Below are positions 44,775 through 55,484 of a DNA stretch of 64,000 nucleotides, one piece after another (the first letter of the stretch is position 1; each line of letters begins with the position of its first letter). The stretch comes from Calliopum simillimum (Eukaryota; Arthropoda; Insecta; Diptera; Lauxaniidae). Position numbers and translations under genes: made by a program. The DNA lies in NCBI GenBank assembly GCA_951812925.1, contig OX638370.1, forward strand, positions 41,171,948 through 41,235,947. Direction: 5' to 3'. A model generated the notes under the pieces. The model did not search any database. It worked only from the letters and a program-made list of their open reading frames with translations, and was not told the DNA's origin.

Positions 44775-45440
44775 AAAATGAGTTCATCAAAAGAAAATGT
44801 ACTAGATTTAATTGTGCGAAAAAATACGATTGTCCACATTTGTCTCACAAAAACATTGCATTAAGTATAAATATTGCAAAAGCTAAAAAGCTTTAATAAA
44901 CTATTAACTACGGAAAGAAAAGTTGAAAGTGTTCGAAAAAATGGATTTACTTCAAAGGAAAAAGCAAAAGAAGTGTTACGTGCCTATGAAAAAAATACTG
45001 AACTCTCTATTAGAGATGTGGCTAAAAAAGAGCATATGTCGCGCGGAAACGTACAGAAAGTTTGCAGAGAGAAAGGTTTTCAATCATAATAAGCACTACT
45101 TGTATCAAAAAGGAATGATAAGCAAAACACAGCTGCTGAAACTCGCTCACGAAAGCTCTACGACCGTTTTGTACACAATTTTGAATTTATTTTAATGGAC
45201 AACGCAACTTACGTCAAGGCTGACTTTAACAGCTTCCCGGTCAACTTTTTTACACCGCAAAGAAGAAAGGCGATGTTGTTGCAAATTTATAGCAAAAAAA
45301 GTGGACAAGTTTGGAAAAAAAAAATATTTGGTTTGGCAAGCAATTTGTAAATGCGGTTTGAAGAGCTCAGTATTTGTCACAACTGGTATAATTAAACACC
45401 AAATTTAGGTGAAAGAGTGTTAACAGAAATGTCTACTAAA
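44775..45440 (+). pseudogene. Tc1-like transposase, N-terminal and first catalytic part
   Basis: A candidate start MSSSKENVLDLIVRKNTIVH is followed, after stops, by SVRKNGFTSKEKAKEVLRAY, then LSIRDVAKKEHMSRGNVQKV (helix-turn-helix), AAETRSRKLYDRFVHNFEFI, LMDNATYVKADFNSFPV (first catalytic region, normally MDDETYVKADF), and VWQAICKCGLKSSVFVTTG, IIKHQI. The protein breaks off near 45440 and resumes at 48705. The wording matches a Tc1/mariner group known from mosquitoes and other flies (DD37E-like, from memory). Multiple frameshifts; not functional. Confidence 0.75.
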
Positions 45441-45449
45441 TATGATATG

Positions 45450-47565
45450 TATGTATTAGAGCGCCCATATGTGCGAAATTCTGATTTTGTTTGCTCCCCG
45501 TCCATTTCCTGAAATTAGAGGTAAAAAAAAAATAAGATCTCAAAAAAAAATTTGGAATCGGTAGTGGAAAAAACCCAGCCGGTTTTCGATCAAAGGTCGA
45601 AAAATTGGCTAAAAAAAGGCAAGTCGCTTTGACTGCCCGTTACTTCAAAACTGTCCATTTTTTCATAATATTTTCAAGACAATTTTTGTAGAGCATGACT
45701 TGGTCTACATTATCTTCTTAAAAAATTTTGGTCCAAAAATTAAATTTGTTGTTGTTTCGGTACAAAAACTTAAATTTTTTAAGAAAATTTTCATGACTTT
45801 TTTTCTATAAATTGGTTTTTTGTAATTTTTAAAGGGTGGAATATTTGTTCTGGAGTTTTTATATTGTAGGGAATTAAACGATTATTAATTTAAAAGAAAA
45901 ATTTCTACAAAATTTTAGTTTTTAAGAAATGGAGCCCATTTCAAAGTTAAAAAAAATTTTTTTTTTTATTTTTTCTTCTTAATTTTTAATCTGGTAAGAA
46001 TACTTTTTATTAGTCGTATTTCCTAAACTAATTTGGGATTGCTGAACATGAAAATAGCATTTATTTTCATGAAGTTAGTTTATTGACTGTTTTTTTATTG
46101 CTTGTATAGTACTAATGAAGGTACCAACGCGCTTTTTTCTAAATTGAAGTATGATAATTTTATATTGAACTAATTAAACAGTCATTTTTGCAATTTTTCA
46201 ACAACAGACGAAAGCAAGTGTTAACATGGAAATTGATTACATATGTTACCATGTTAACACTTGCTTTCGTCTGTTGTTGAAAAATTGCAAAAATGACTGT
46301 TTAATTAGTTCAATATAAAATTATCAGCATTTATTTTCGTTTTAGTGCGTTTTTGGGCTGTTCCAGTAGAGATAATCGAAAATTTCCAAATTCGTGCAAG
46401 CAGTTCAGGAAAAAATTTCAATCAAGTTGTCGAGAACTGCACAAAGCTGTGAAATTGCACCTGAGCATTTACTGAATAAGAAAAAAAAGTTTTCAAAATT
46501 GGTTCACGGCATGGTTTTTAAAATGAGGTCAAAAAACGGTATTTAAAAAAAACGACTACAAATCAAAACCAAAATAGTCATTTTAGATGTAGTTATTAAT
46601 GCGAAATTCGAAATTGGACGCGAAATTGCTGTATCACTTATGGTTTGTGAGATATCTTACCCCTAATGTTCAAAAAACACGATTTTTGAGGTTGTGTAGA
46701 ACGCGCACCAAATCGTTTTGGTCTTTTCTATTAAATGTGTCATTTAGTACTGTTCTTCTTCTTCAAAATGAGTTACAGAATAGTCTTGTATGATTTTTCT
46801 TTAAAAAGTTATGACCATTTTAAAATAACATTATAAAAGATATAGTAATATGGTAATTGCTATAGAAAATCCGTACATGATTTTTAACTTTCATGATGTC
46901 ATTTTAAAATGATCATAACTTTTTGAAAAAATTTCGCACAAGCCCATTTCATAGCTCATTTTGAAGGCAAAAAGCAGTTCTAAATTATGCATTTAATAAC
47001 AACTAGCAATACTTTTTCTTGCATCCAATAAAAAAGCGATTAAAAGAAAAAAATTAAAATACTTCATTTTTTTCCAAACTTTGAGACCGGCTCCATACCT
47101 TAAAATTTAATATTTTTGTAAAATTTTTCTTTTTAAATTAATTAACATTTAATTTCCATTAACATAAGAATTCCATAACAAATATTCCGCCCTTTAAAAA
47201 TTACAAAAAACCAATTTATAGCAAAAAAAACATGAAAATTTTCCTAAAAATTTAAATTTTTGTACCGAAACAGCAACAAGTTTAATTTTTGGACCAAAAC
47301 TTTCTAAGAGGATAATGTTGACCTAATCATGCTCTACAAAAGTTGTCTTGAAAATATTATGAAAAAATGAACAGTTTTGAAGTAACGGGCAGTCAAAGCG
47401 ACTTCCCTTTTTTTAGTCAATTTTTCGACCTTTGATCGAAAACCGGCTGGGTTTTTTCCACTAACGATTCCAAATTTTTTTGAGATCTTATTTTTTTGAC
47501 CTCTAATTTCAGGAAATGGACGGGGAGCAAACAAATTCAGAACTTTGCACATTTCATACATCTTG
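45450..47565. mobile_element. Foldback element H with roughly 500-bp inverted arms
   Basis: The left arm (about 45470-45960) is inverted at about 47090-47560. Both hold the same open segment: PRPFPEIRG, then GKNPAGFRSKVEKL, LTARYFKTVHFF, which faintly resembles the C-terminus of Tc1-like transposases. Further in, a second pair of arms (CTTCAAAATGAGTTAC near 46761 and GCTCATTTTGAAGGC near 46953; AAAAAGTTATGACCATTTTA against TAAAATGATCATAACTTTTT) and a perfect hairpin at 46153-46325 add to the folding. It sits inside the split Tc1-like gene. Confidence 0.65.
46153..46325. repeat. Perfect 77-bp inverted repeat with 19-nt loop
   Basis: 46153-46229 (starts GATAATTTTATATTGAACTA, ends GCAAGTGTTAACATGG) is the exact reverse complement of 46249-46325. 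The loop AAATTGATTACATATGTTA spans 46230-46248. I found no mismatch. The sequence is not simple repeat. Transcription on either strand would give a long hairpin RNA. Confidence 0.9.
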
Positions 47566-47567
47566 TG

Positions 47568-48540
47568 GGCATTCGCCTTTAACTCAGAGGAGCGTAGGGC
47601 CAATATGAAACATCTCCATTCGTCTGGATCACTTGCGATGACTTTGATCTCTTGTCATGACTTTCCCGATTCTTGGATTTCCTTTTCCAGAGACCTTTTC
47701 CAGTTGGTTTTGGGTCTACCACGTTCTCTACTGCCTTGTGGATTCCACTCAAGAGCCTGGCGACAAACTTCACTGTGTGGTTTCCGGAGAGTGTGACCAC
47801 TCCATCCCCATTTGCGCAGCTTGACCTCGTTTGCTATAGCCCTTTGATTGCATTTTTGATGTAGCTCGGCATTTGATATAGTGCGGGGCCACAAAATCTT
47901 TAGTATACGCCTTAAGCATTTGTTGACGAATACTTGCAGCTTGTTCGTTAGTTGTTCAGTAACAAGCCATGTTTCGCACCCATATAACAAAACTGATTTC
48001 ACATTCGAATCAAAAATACGCACTCTCGTTTTGGTGGATATAACGGATGAAGACCATATTTTGTTCTGTTGAGCAAACGCGTCTTTTGCTTTTGCTATTC
48101 TTGAGTTGATATCTTCATTTGCCCCACCATCCATGGAGATAATGCTGCCTAAGTACGTCAAGCTATCGACGTTTCCGATGTCATCACTGCCAGCTCTAAA
48201 CTTGATGTCATTCCTTTTTGCGTTCAGCTTCATGCTCTTAGTCTTGAATACGTTGATTTTTAGGCCGGCCTTTTGTGATTCCAAGACAAGGTCTTCAGTT
48301 TAGCTTTGCATATCTGAATGTTTGGACGATAAGAGGCAGATGTCGTCAGCGGAGTCAAGATCTTCCAAATGTTTGGTAAAGTTCCATTGGATACCCCTTT
48401 TGGCCTTATTAAGAGCTTGATCTAGAATATCATCAAAAAAGATAAGGAAGAGTGATGGTGATAGTAGATACCTCTGCAGTATGCCTGAATTAGTTGTGAA
48501 TGTCGGTGATAACAACCCGTTGTGTTACACTTGACGAACC
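47568..48540 (-). pseudogene. RTE-like non-LTR retrotransposon, 3' part with RT C-terminal half
   Basis: The minus strand reads RYLLSPSLFLIFFDDILDQA, ALNKAKRGIQWNFTKHLEDL, then DSADDICLLSSK (the catalytic YADD is SADD here), a stop, LKINVFKTKSMKLNA, LTYLGSIISMDGGANEDINS, SVLLYGCETWLVTEQLTNKL, FVNKCLRRILKILWPRTISN, ANEVKLRKWGWSGHTLRKP and a degraded end. 5' truncated, at or somewhat upstream of 48540. The copies at 9062 and 61446 belong to the same family. Coding of about 290 codons survives with few breaks. Confidence 0.88.
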
Positions 48541-48699
48541 ATATTGGTTCCAGTTATAGGAGAATCATTCCTAACTATGCATGTTTCTTGCACCTCCAAA
48601 TCCGATGTGCATTCTGCCGAGGCAAGTGAAATAACCACACTCTGGTGAGTACCACTTAGGTAGTTGTTTTCCATCTTTTTTCGATCCATGCTTCATTAG

Positions 48700-48880
48700 T
48701 ATAATCTTCTCAGCAAATATGATGAATAAGATATGCCTTCACAAAAATCCTGTATTATTTTGACCAGATTTGGTGAGTGTGAAGAAAATGGAGTCAATGT
48801 TGTACCAAAAAATGCAAATTCTTCGAATTGCCCTGAGCTTCGGCCGATTGGAAATTTCTTGGGCTACAAAATTGTCAAGC
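48700..48880 (+). pseudogene. Tc1-like transposase, C-terminal part
   Basis: Plus frames: HKNPVLF, stop (for W), PDLV (second catalytic region), then after a shift GVNVVPKNANSSNCPELRPI GNFLGYK (third catalytic region; the usual acidic residue after RPI is G here). This matches what is missing from the 44775-45440 fragment. AAATATGAT occurs at both break points (45434-45442 and near 48710), consistent with a target duplication made when the intervening block arrived. Confidence 0.7.
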
Positions 48881-48970
48881 ACTATTTTTTTTTAAAAAAG
48901 TAACCGTTAATGCGATATTTGCAAAAAACTGATTTTTACGAACTTTGACCTTGAATAACTTTTTATGCGA
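48862..48970. repeat. Dispersed repeat with GCGATATTTGCAAAAAAC
   Basis: Second copy of the short repeat noted at 20465-20600, again beside transposase remains. Confidence 0.45.
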
Positions 48971-49004
48971 ACACGATTTCGCAATGAACTTTTCATAATG
49001 GAAC

Positions 49005-49735
49005 GTCTCATACTCACTTTGTTCTTCCATCTATAACACACGAAGAAGGCCTTGCAAGTATGAAAAATTGTAAATATTCTTGATCAACGTCACCTCCTCA
49101 GTCTATACAGCCATGCCCATCTTAATGTATAGTATGTCTGGATATCTGCCTGTCTGACTGTTGAAATCATTTTAATATTTTTTGGGAGCAAGATAATTCG
49201 ATTAAATTTGGTACATGCCTCCGTCGTCAATCCTAGCTCGATTTACTGAAAATGAGCGAAACCAGTCATCAGACACGCATACCGCCAATACAAAAAATAT
49301 AATCAAAATGCAACTTTAGGAGTATTTTTCACGACAATGCAAGCAAAATATACATAAATCTCAAAGGCGGTAAGTGCAAGCTCTTAGGAAAAACTAAGCG
49401 AACTTGGACAAAAGGGCGTGGCACCTCCCATATAAGAAATAGCTTGAAAGTGCTATACTGAAAACAAATTTTAAGATAATCCAACTAAATTTCATTCAGG
49501 AATACAAAAAGTAAACGCGGCATCACTCATAAAAGCAAAAGATTCGAAATGCTATACTGAAAGCGTGTTTTGAGATAATCCAACCAAATTTCTCTCAGAC
49601 ATTGAGAACAGTAGTCTGAGCAAAAGCTATGTGAATTCGGACAAGAGGTAGTGGCAGCTGCTATACAAGCAAAATTTTCAAAATACTGCAGTGTTGGGTA
49701 TTTAATGTTTGGTCGAGCCAAAGGTAACAGGTAGC
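49005..49735 (-). repeat. Family B, copy 4 (diverged, near full length)
   Basis: The 5' end on the minus strand (near 49733) reads CTAGCTACCTGTTACCTTTG then GACCAAACATTAAATACCCA ACACTGCAG. The body has GGGAGGTGCCACGCCC (49415) and the 3' module TATAGACTGAGGAGGTGACG, TTGATCAAGAATATTTAC. The CCAG array is almost absent. It is the oldest-looking complete copy. Confidence 0.7.
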
Positions 49736-49767
49736 TAGTTTTTATAACATTTGAAGAGTGGAAGTAT

Positions 49768-49835
49768 GGTAAGTTTTGGGTAATGTGGACTATGCGGGTA
49801 ATATGGTGCACCCTTTTATTTCCCATATTAAAGAC
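49768..49835 (+). repeat. Isolated terminus of element F family
   Basis: GGTAAGTTTTGGGTAATGTG GACTATGCGGGTAATATG and TTATTTCCCATATTA parallel the F end (GGGTAAGGGAGGGAAATATG GACTACGTGGGTAATATGGA CCACACGG...TTATTTCCCA). No matching opposite end was found within the next kilobase. Confidence 0.45.
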
Positions 49836-49954
49836 TGTATAACAATTCTGGTTAATTGTGCATATTAAAGCTCAAGAAACATATTTTTTAAGTTCTTCAG
49901 CTTTTCTAAGTATTATGCTCCTTACACGTGTGCAATTTCTTAAAATACGCTATG

Positions 49955-50341
49955 CCCAACGGGAAATGGAAGCGCATTGAAAAGACTTCAGTTGCACTTC
50001 TAGGGAAGCAAGAAGCTATTTCCAGTGCTGTTCTCTCTGCTTATCTTTTTTAACACAGCATGTCCTAGCGGAGAAGCACATCTTCAGAAGCACATGAAAT
50101 ACGCTTCAAATTTACTTCCGGGAAGCACACATTCGGAAGCTTATGAAATACGCTTCCGTGGAAGTTTTTGGAAATTTTAAGTTCCATTTCACAAAAATTA
50201 TTTTTTTTTTTTGTAACTTTTGGTAGATTTATTAACTTTTATAAGCAATAAAAAAAATAGAATTTGAAAAAATTTGTATGCTACCAGAGATGTGCTTCTA
50301 TTGCGCTCTTTTTGGAAGCAGCTTCATTTCTTTCCGTTGGG
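49955..50341. mobile_element. MITE of 387 bp with CCCAACGG ends
   Basis: Left CCCAACGGGAAATGGAAGCG, right in reverse complement CCCAACGGAAAGAAATGAAG. The interior has several GGAAGC and AAGCACAT phrases (TCAGAAGCACATGAAATACG, CGGAAGCTTATGAAATACG) as direct repeats. No coding capacity. Target duplication unclear. Confidence 0.6.
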
Positions 50342-51885
50342 TAAGGTCAGTTTGACTTTTTTTAGTACGTACTGAATAACTAATAACTTCCTCATAACTC
50401 TGTTTTTTGTAAAATTCAAATAACTCTAATGTATTTGTGGAGCTATTATTCAACGAAAAAATGCATAGTTTTATTTTAAGGACAAGTAATCTTCACATTA
50501 GGCATAACGGCATCTTTAATTTTTTTAAACTCTATAATATAAAATGGCGCTCATATATTTTGTACAATCGTTGATAATGGTCCGTAAAAATTAAAACTAA
50601 ATACTAAAACTAAAAACAACGAAATTAAAACTTTGGCACCTACTGTTTTTGCTACTTCCACTCCCCATTTGTTTATATTTTGTCTATAGTTTTTCAATTA
50701 CTCATTTCTTTTGTGATTTCGTACGTGATTTTTATCTATACCCCACAAAATCAATTCATATGGTTCTGCTCATAACCAACCACAATAAATCTCTACTGGT
50801 GATAGATTGCGCAAACAACAAATTGAATCAGACAAATTGTTTGATTTAATACCAGAAGGTCGATGCTTATTTATTTGTAAGTTATAACTAAAACTCAAAA
50901 ATATAATAATTTTGAAGTTGTAGAATGTAAAATTTATTAATGATTTTCAAACAGAAAGCTGCTATAATTTAATGCAGTAAATGTGTCGAAGGATTATTAA
51001 ATATTTAAATTAACATATCAAATTATATCAGTTATCCATATCAATTAAATTTAATTATGTAATGCGTTTAATGGACTCAAATTGCAAGAATACGGATACT
51101 TTAATTAAATTTTCACTAACATCATATACTTATAGACAGATTGTCGACTTTAAGGGCTAACGATGCTAAGTGCATTTGAAGCAATGAGCTTATACACGAC
51201 GAAATTGAGCTTTTGTTATATTTGCTGTATGTCAGACAGAACACAATCATATTTGAATGTGTATATAGCACACACACAAAAGCACAATTCGTAAAATACA
51301 ATAAGCAACAATTCATAAGATGTCAAACTGTAGTGCACAATTTAATCCTTTCACATAAATGCAGTGCGCAACGGTGTGCCATGCACATAACAAAAACAAT
51401 AATGTGCAGCATACACAATAAGCAAACACAGTTTGAACACATATCCTTAAGATCCTGCAAGACCATAAAAGTAGAAAATGAATAAGGTTGAGGAGTGATG
51501 ATGTTCATTATGATACGCATTGACATTTGATGCCTGGCATTTATATTGTGAATTGAAACTTAGAATGGATAGATCTGTGCTTTTGTTTTCTCTGTCGTGG
51601 TACGACTGATGTACCCCTTTTCTTATCCCTGATGCATCCTTTTTCACTTGTCTTGTTGTTGTTTGATTTCGTATTTTATTGTGTTAATGGGGTATGCGCG
51701 TTTTTGCGTTACCATCAGCATGAAGGGAAAGTGCAACATGAGCACATTAAAGGCAACGACGAAATCGATCAAATCGTTAAAGCTGAAATGAATGATGTGT
51801 TGACGACAACACTGAGAATGAAATGCACAGTAGAAGAGTAATCCCTAAAAAGTCCTGTCATTCAGTCTATAAAAAGTTTGGCGGT
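50342..51885. other. Apparently single-copy intergenic stretch
   Basis: No gene or transposon recognised. 51270-51290 is a CACACACA tract. Short frames on both strands lack motifs. Confidence 0.5.
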
Positions 51886-52171
51886 TATCAAAGACCAAAG
51901 AAGAAAGACCAAAGTCAAAGACCAAACAACAAACACCAAAGATCAAAGGCTAAAGACCAAAGACGAGAGACCAGAGACCAAAGACCAGAGACCAAAGATA
52001 AAAGTCCAAAAACCAAAGACCAAAAACTAAAGACCAAAGAGCAAAGACCAAAGACCAGAGACTAAAGACCAAAGACCAAAGACCAAATAACAAAGACCGA
52101 AGTCGAGAAACTAGAGACAAAAGACCAGAGACCAAAGACAAAAGTCCAAAGACCAAAGTCTAAAGACCAAA
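51886..52171 (+). repeat. Degenerate AAAGACC heptamer array
   Basis: About 41 copies of a 7-bp unit AAAGACC with frequent variants (AGAGACC, AAAGTCC, AAACACC, AAAGATC), giving KDQRPKT-type peptides in all frames. It abuts the hexamer array directly. The divergence shows it is older than the hexamer array. Confidence 0.9.
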
Positions 52172-52175
52172 TGCT

Positions 52176-52446
52176 AATGCCAATGCCAATGCCAATGCCA
52201 ATGCCAATGCCAATGCCAATGCCAATGCCAATGCCAATGCCAATGCCAATGCCAATGCCAATGCCAATGCCAATGCCAATGCCAATGCCAATGCCAATGC
52301 CAATGCCAATGCCAATGCCAATGCCAATGCCAATGCCAATGCCAATGCCAATGCCAATGCCAATGCCAATGCCAATGCCAATGCCAATGCCAATGCCAAT
52401 GCCAATGCCAATGCCAATGCCAATGCCAATGCCAATGCCAATGCCA
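52176..52446 (+). repeat. Perfect ATGCCA hexamer array, about 45 copies
   Basis: 271 bp of uninterrupted ATGCCA, preceded by one variant unit (ATGCTA). The array is open in several frames (Met-Pro on one strand; Ala-Leu and Trp-His on the other), but nothing around it suggests translation. Perfect identity points to recent slippage expansion. Confidence 0.95.
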
Positions 52447-54533
52447 GTTTCCCATCAAGATTTTGCCCCGTGCTAAATTTTTCAATAATGTTTATTCAAT
52501 AAAATTTCTTCATTCAGAGACAACACAATACATATTTGAAAATTTCAAGATTTTCAATTTCTTCACCACTGTTAATGTGCAAAAGGTAATGACTGGTAGA
52601 TAAAGTTCACTTAGTATTACACATGAGATGATGACAAAGAGGAAAATACGCCACTTGTCGCTGTCATTTGACGACAATAAATATTTGTTTGATATTCATG
52701 CGAAGGAAAATTCAACGCGTAAATCAGTACCTTCTCCTCTTTTTTTTTTTGCTACTATTCGTACATATTACAACTACTACACTTTTTACTCCTTTTTCTA
52801 CACTTTCGATAAATAAAAGTCTGACAGCTGTCTGCGGGAGATTAAATGGAAAAAAGATAATACGTTGATTTATTATGTTTTGTAGCATGTAAGACGAGAA
52901 AGTAAGTAAGATGGAAAAAAGGATTCGACACAATTTTCCTGTTAAAAGTAAAGTAAGAGATATGAGCACAAAAGCAAAATGATGTCAAAACCATTATTGG
53001 AAAAGCTCATTAGTAATATATTAGTAATGTATGGGTTTAAATTTTGTATGCTCACAACTAACTATTTACAAACGTTGTGCTGCAATTGAATCATTCTCCG
53101 ACGTTTGGTAATAATGTTTTCAGATCAAGAGTCTTGAGATTTACTGCATTGCTTATTCTGTGTCCTTAATTGGACCTCACAGTGTAATTGTCTGTACAAA
53201 AATTAGTTAAGATAAAAATAAATTTCTTTGTAATTTTTGCTTTAAGCTGCTGCCATCATGACATGTTTATTTTATCACTTGAAGCCAAGTGGCAACAGCT
53301 AAGACAACAAGTTGATTGATGGATTAGACATAATAAGTTTTTTCTCAAGTATTTGGAAGCATTTTCTTCTATATTGGCAAATATGTGAGTTTGTTTGTAA
53401 AGGAAGTATAAGCAAAATGTAAGAAATTGAATACAAAGTATTAAATTTCTCACACGCAACATCACAAATGACCATTCCAACTAAAGCCATAAAGTCATCA
53501 CTGTCATAAGCAGTCAAGTGTTTGGTAATTATTTAAGTAATCGTGGTTTGGATGGACAAATTTTTTTGTAGTTTGCTTTCTACATTTTTTTTTTTAATTT
53601 TTATATTTTTTATTTAATAGTTTTTTTTTATACCTGCCACTTAAGTTCGCTTTCAATTTTCACTGGTAGTGTTCGCTACTGCAATTAATTAAGCCAAGAA
53701 AATAAACTCCATTAAAAAGTGTCATCAACATTTTTGTTGCGGAAATGTAAGTGTGCGAATAATAAATAGTCCTTGCCAGTTTTCTTGAAGTGTATGGGTA
53801 ATAAGAAAAGCAACAAACACCAATTTAAAGTCATACGTGTGCTAGCAAGGTAGGTACACTTAGGACTCATATACTTGAGGATTTATATTGCTACTTACTA
53901 AATGTTTCTGTAATACCAGAAATGGTACAATGTAAGCAGGCGAAGTGACCCAACTGGAAATGAAGGTTAAAAAAAATATTTTGTTTTGCTCAAAAGAGTT
54001 AAAACAATGTTAAAATCTTTTAGTATCCAGAGAAGTCACGAGATTTTCACAGTTTGGGTTCGATTTTTATTAGACTTACCATACCATTGTGTTTTTTTAT
54101 ATTTTTTTAATAAATTCAATCAATTTTTAAATGAAACAAATAATAAAAATATTTAGTACCTTTTGTGTTACTTGTTACAAAAAAAATTTGACATTTATCA
54201 TCCCTGGTACAATTTAAAGCGAAATGTAAACAAAACTAAAAACATGAAGTCACTGTTTATTTTATGTTTTTCTCTTTGTGCTTTGTCACAGATAGGTAGA
54301 GAAGATTACAATTCGTGATTTGTTTTCTTCTGAAGATTCAAAGTACTTCTTCTATCCATGGGCCTTCAGGTACCATAAGCCATTTTCCATAAAATCGTAA
54401 AAAAATTCAGAAAAAGTCAAAATCAACTGCAAATTTAAACAAGAAAAAAGCATATTTTGTTTTTTCATATCATAGACTACAGGGTTGAGCAGATTAAGTG
54501 TCCTAGTTTCAAATAGCCATAAAATTAAAAGAA
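52447..54533. other. Apparently single-copy AT-rich intergenic stretch
   Basis: No gene, transposon or RNA is supported. Poly-T patches near 52741, 53585 and 53620. Confidence 0.5.
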
Positions 54534-55484
54534 ACTAGTAAGGGTGTAAAATTTGGCCTGGCCAAACATTAAATATCCTACACTGCAGTATTTTTCAAAT
54601 TTTGCTCATATGGGAGTTGCTACGCCCTCTTGTCCGAGGTCACCCAGTTTTTGTTCAGCGCTTGCATTTATAGTTTTTAGTGTCTGAGTGACAAACTTTT
54701 TCAGTAAAGCGTTTTGAAGCTTTTGCTTATATAGGAGGTGCCACGCCCTCTTGACCGAGTTCGTCTAGTTTTAGCTTAGAGCGTGCAATTATAGTATTTA
54801 GTATATGAGTGAAGCTTGGTTCGATTATCTCAAGAAACTGTTTCAGTATAGCATTTTGAAACTTTTGCTTATGTGGGAGGTACCACGCCCCCTTGTCCGA
54901 TTTCACCCAATTTTTGTTGAGAGCTTTGATTTATGATTCTTAGTGTCTAAGTCAAATTTGATTCGAATATTTCAAAAAACGCTTTCAGTATAGCGTTTTT
55001 AAGCATTTGCTTATATGGGAGGTGCCACGCCCTCTTGTCCGAATTCGCTTAGTTTTTCCTCAGAGCTTGCGCTTACAATTTTTAATAATAATGCGTATTT
55101 TGGTTGCATTGTCGTGAAAAAAACTCCAAAAATTGCATTTTGAATATATTTTTTGTATGGGTGGTAGGCGTGTCCGTTGACCGATTTCGCTCATTTTCAA
55201 TCCCCCGAGCTAACTTTGGTGACGAAGGCAGTGTACCAAGTTTCATTGAATTATCTTGCTCAGTTTTCCCAAAAAGTGTATTTCAACACACAGCCAGCCA
55301 GCCAGCCACCCAGCCACCCAGCCAGCCAGCCAGCCAGCCAGCCAGACAGACGGACATGGCTATATCGACTCAGGAAGTGACGCTGATCAAGAATATATAT
55401 ACTTTTCTATATCTGCCACGCCTCCTTCTCTGCGTTACAAACGGAAGGACAAAGTGAATATACCCTGGGTGTAGGGTATAAAAA
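54534..55484 (+). repeat. Family B, copy 5 (full length, about 951 bp)
   Basis: Begins ACTAGTAAGGGTGTAAAATT then TGGCCTGGCCAAACATTAAA TATCCTACACTGCAG. Four internal blocks follow with GGGAGGTGCCACGCCC or variants (54611, 54737, 54880, 55022), GTAGGCGTGTCCGTTGACCG, a 60-bp CCAG array, GACGGACATGGCTATATCGA and CCCTGGGTGTAGGGTATAAA. Near the ends, TACCCTACAC (5', as in the 56963 copy) is inverted relative to GTGTAGGGTA (3'). TTTGGCCTGGCCAAA is a 5' palindrome. No open frame of note apart from the microsatellite. Confidence 0.85.

Noticed and set aside
44489..44896. 135-codon plus-strand frame before the Tc1-like gene
   Set aside because: Cys/Phe/Lys-rich with no motif. The Tc1-like start lies within it in another frame.
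52160..52485. Long open frames of Met-Pro, Ala-Leu and Trp-His repeats
   Set aside because: They are translations of the perfect ATGCCA array in different frames, with no start context, promoter or conserved flanking protein.
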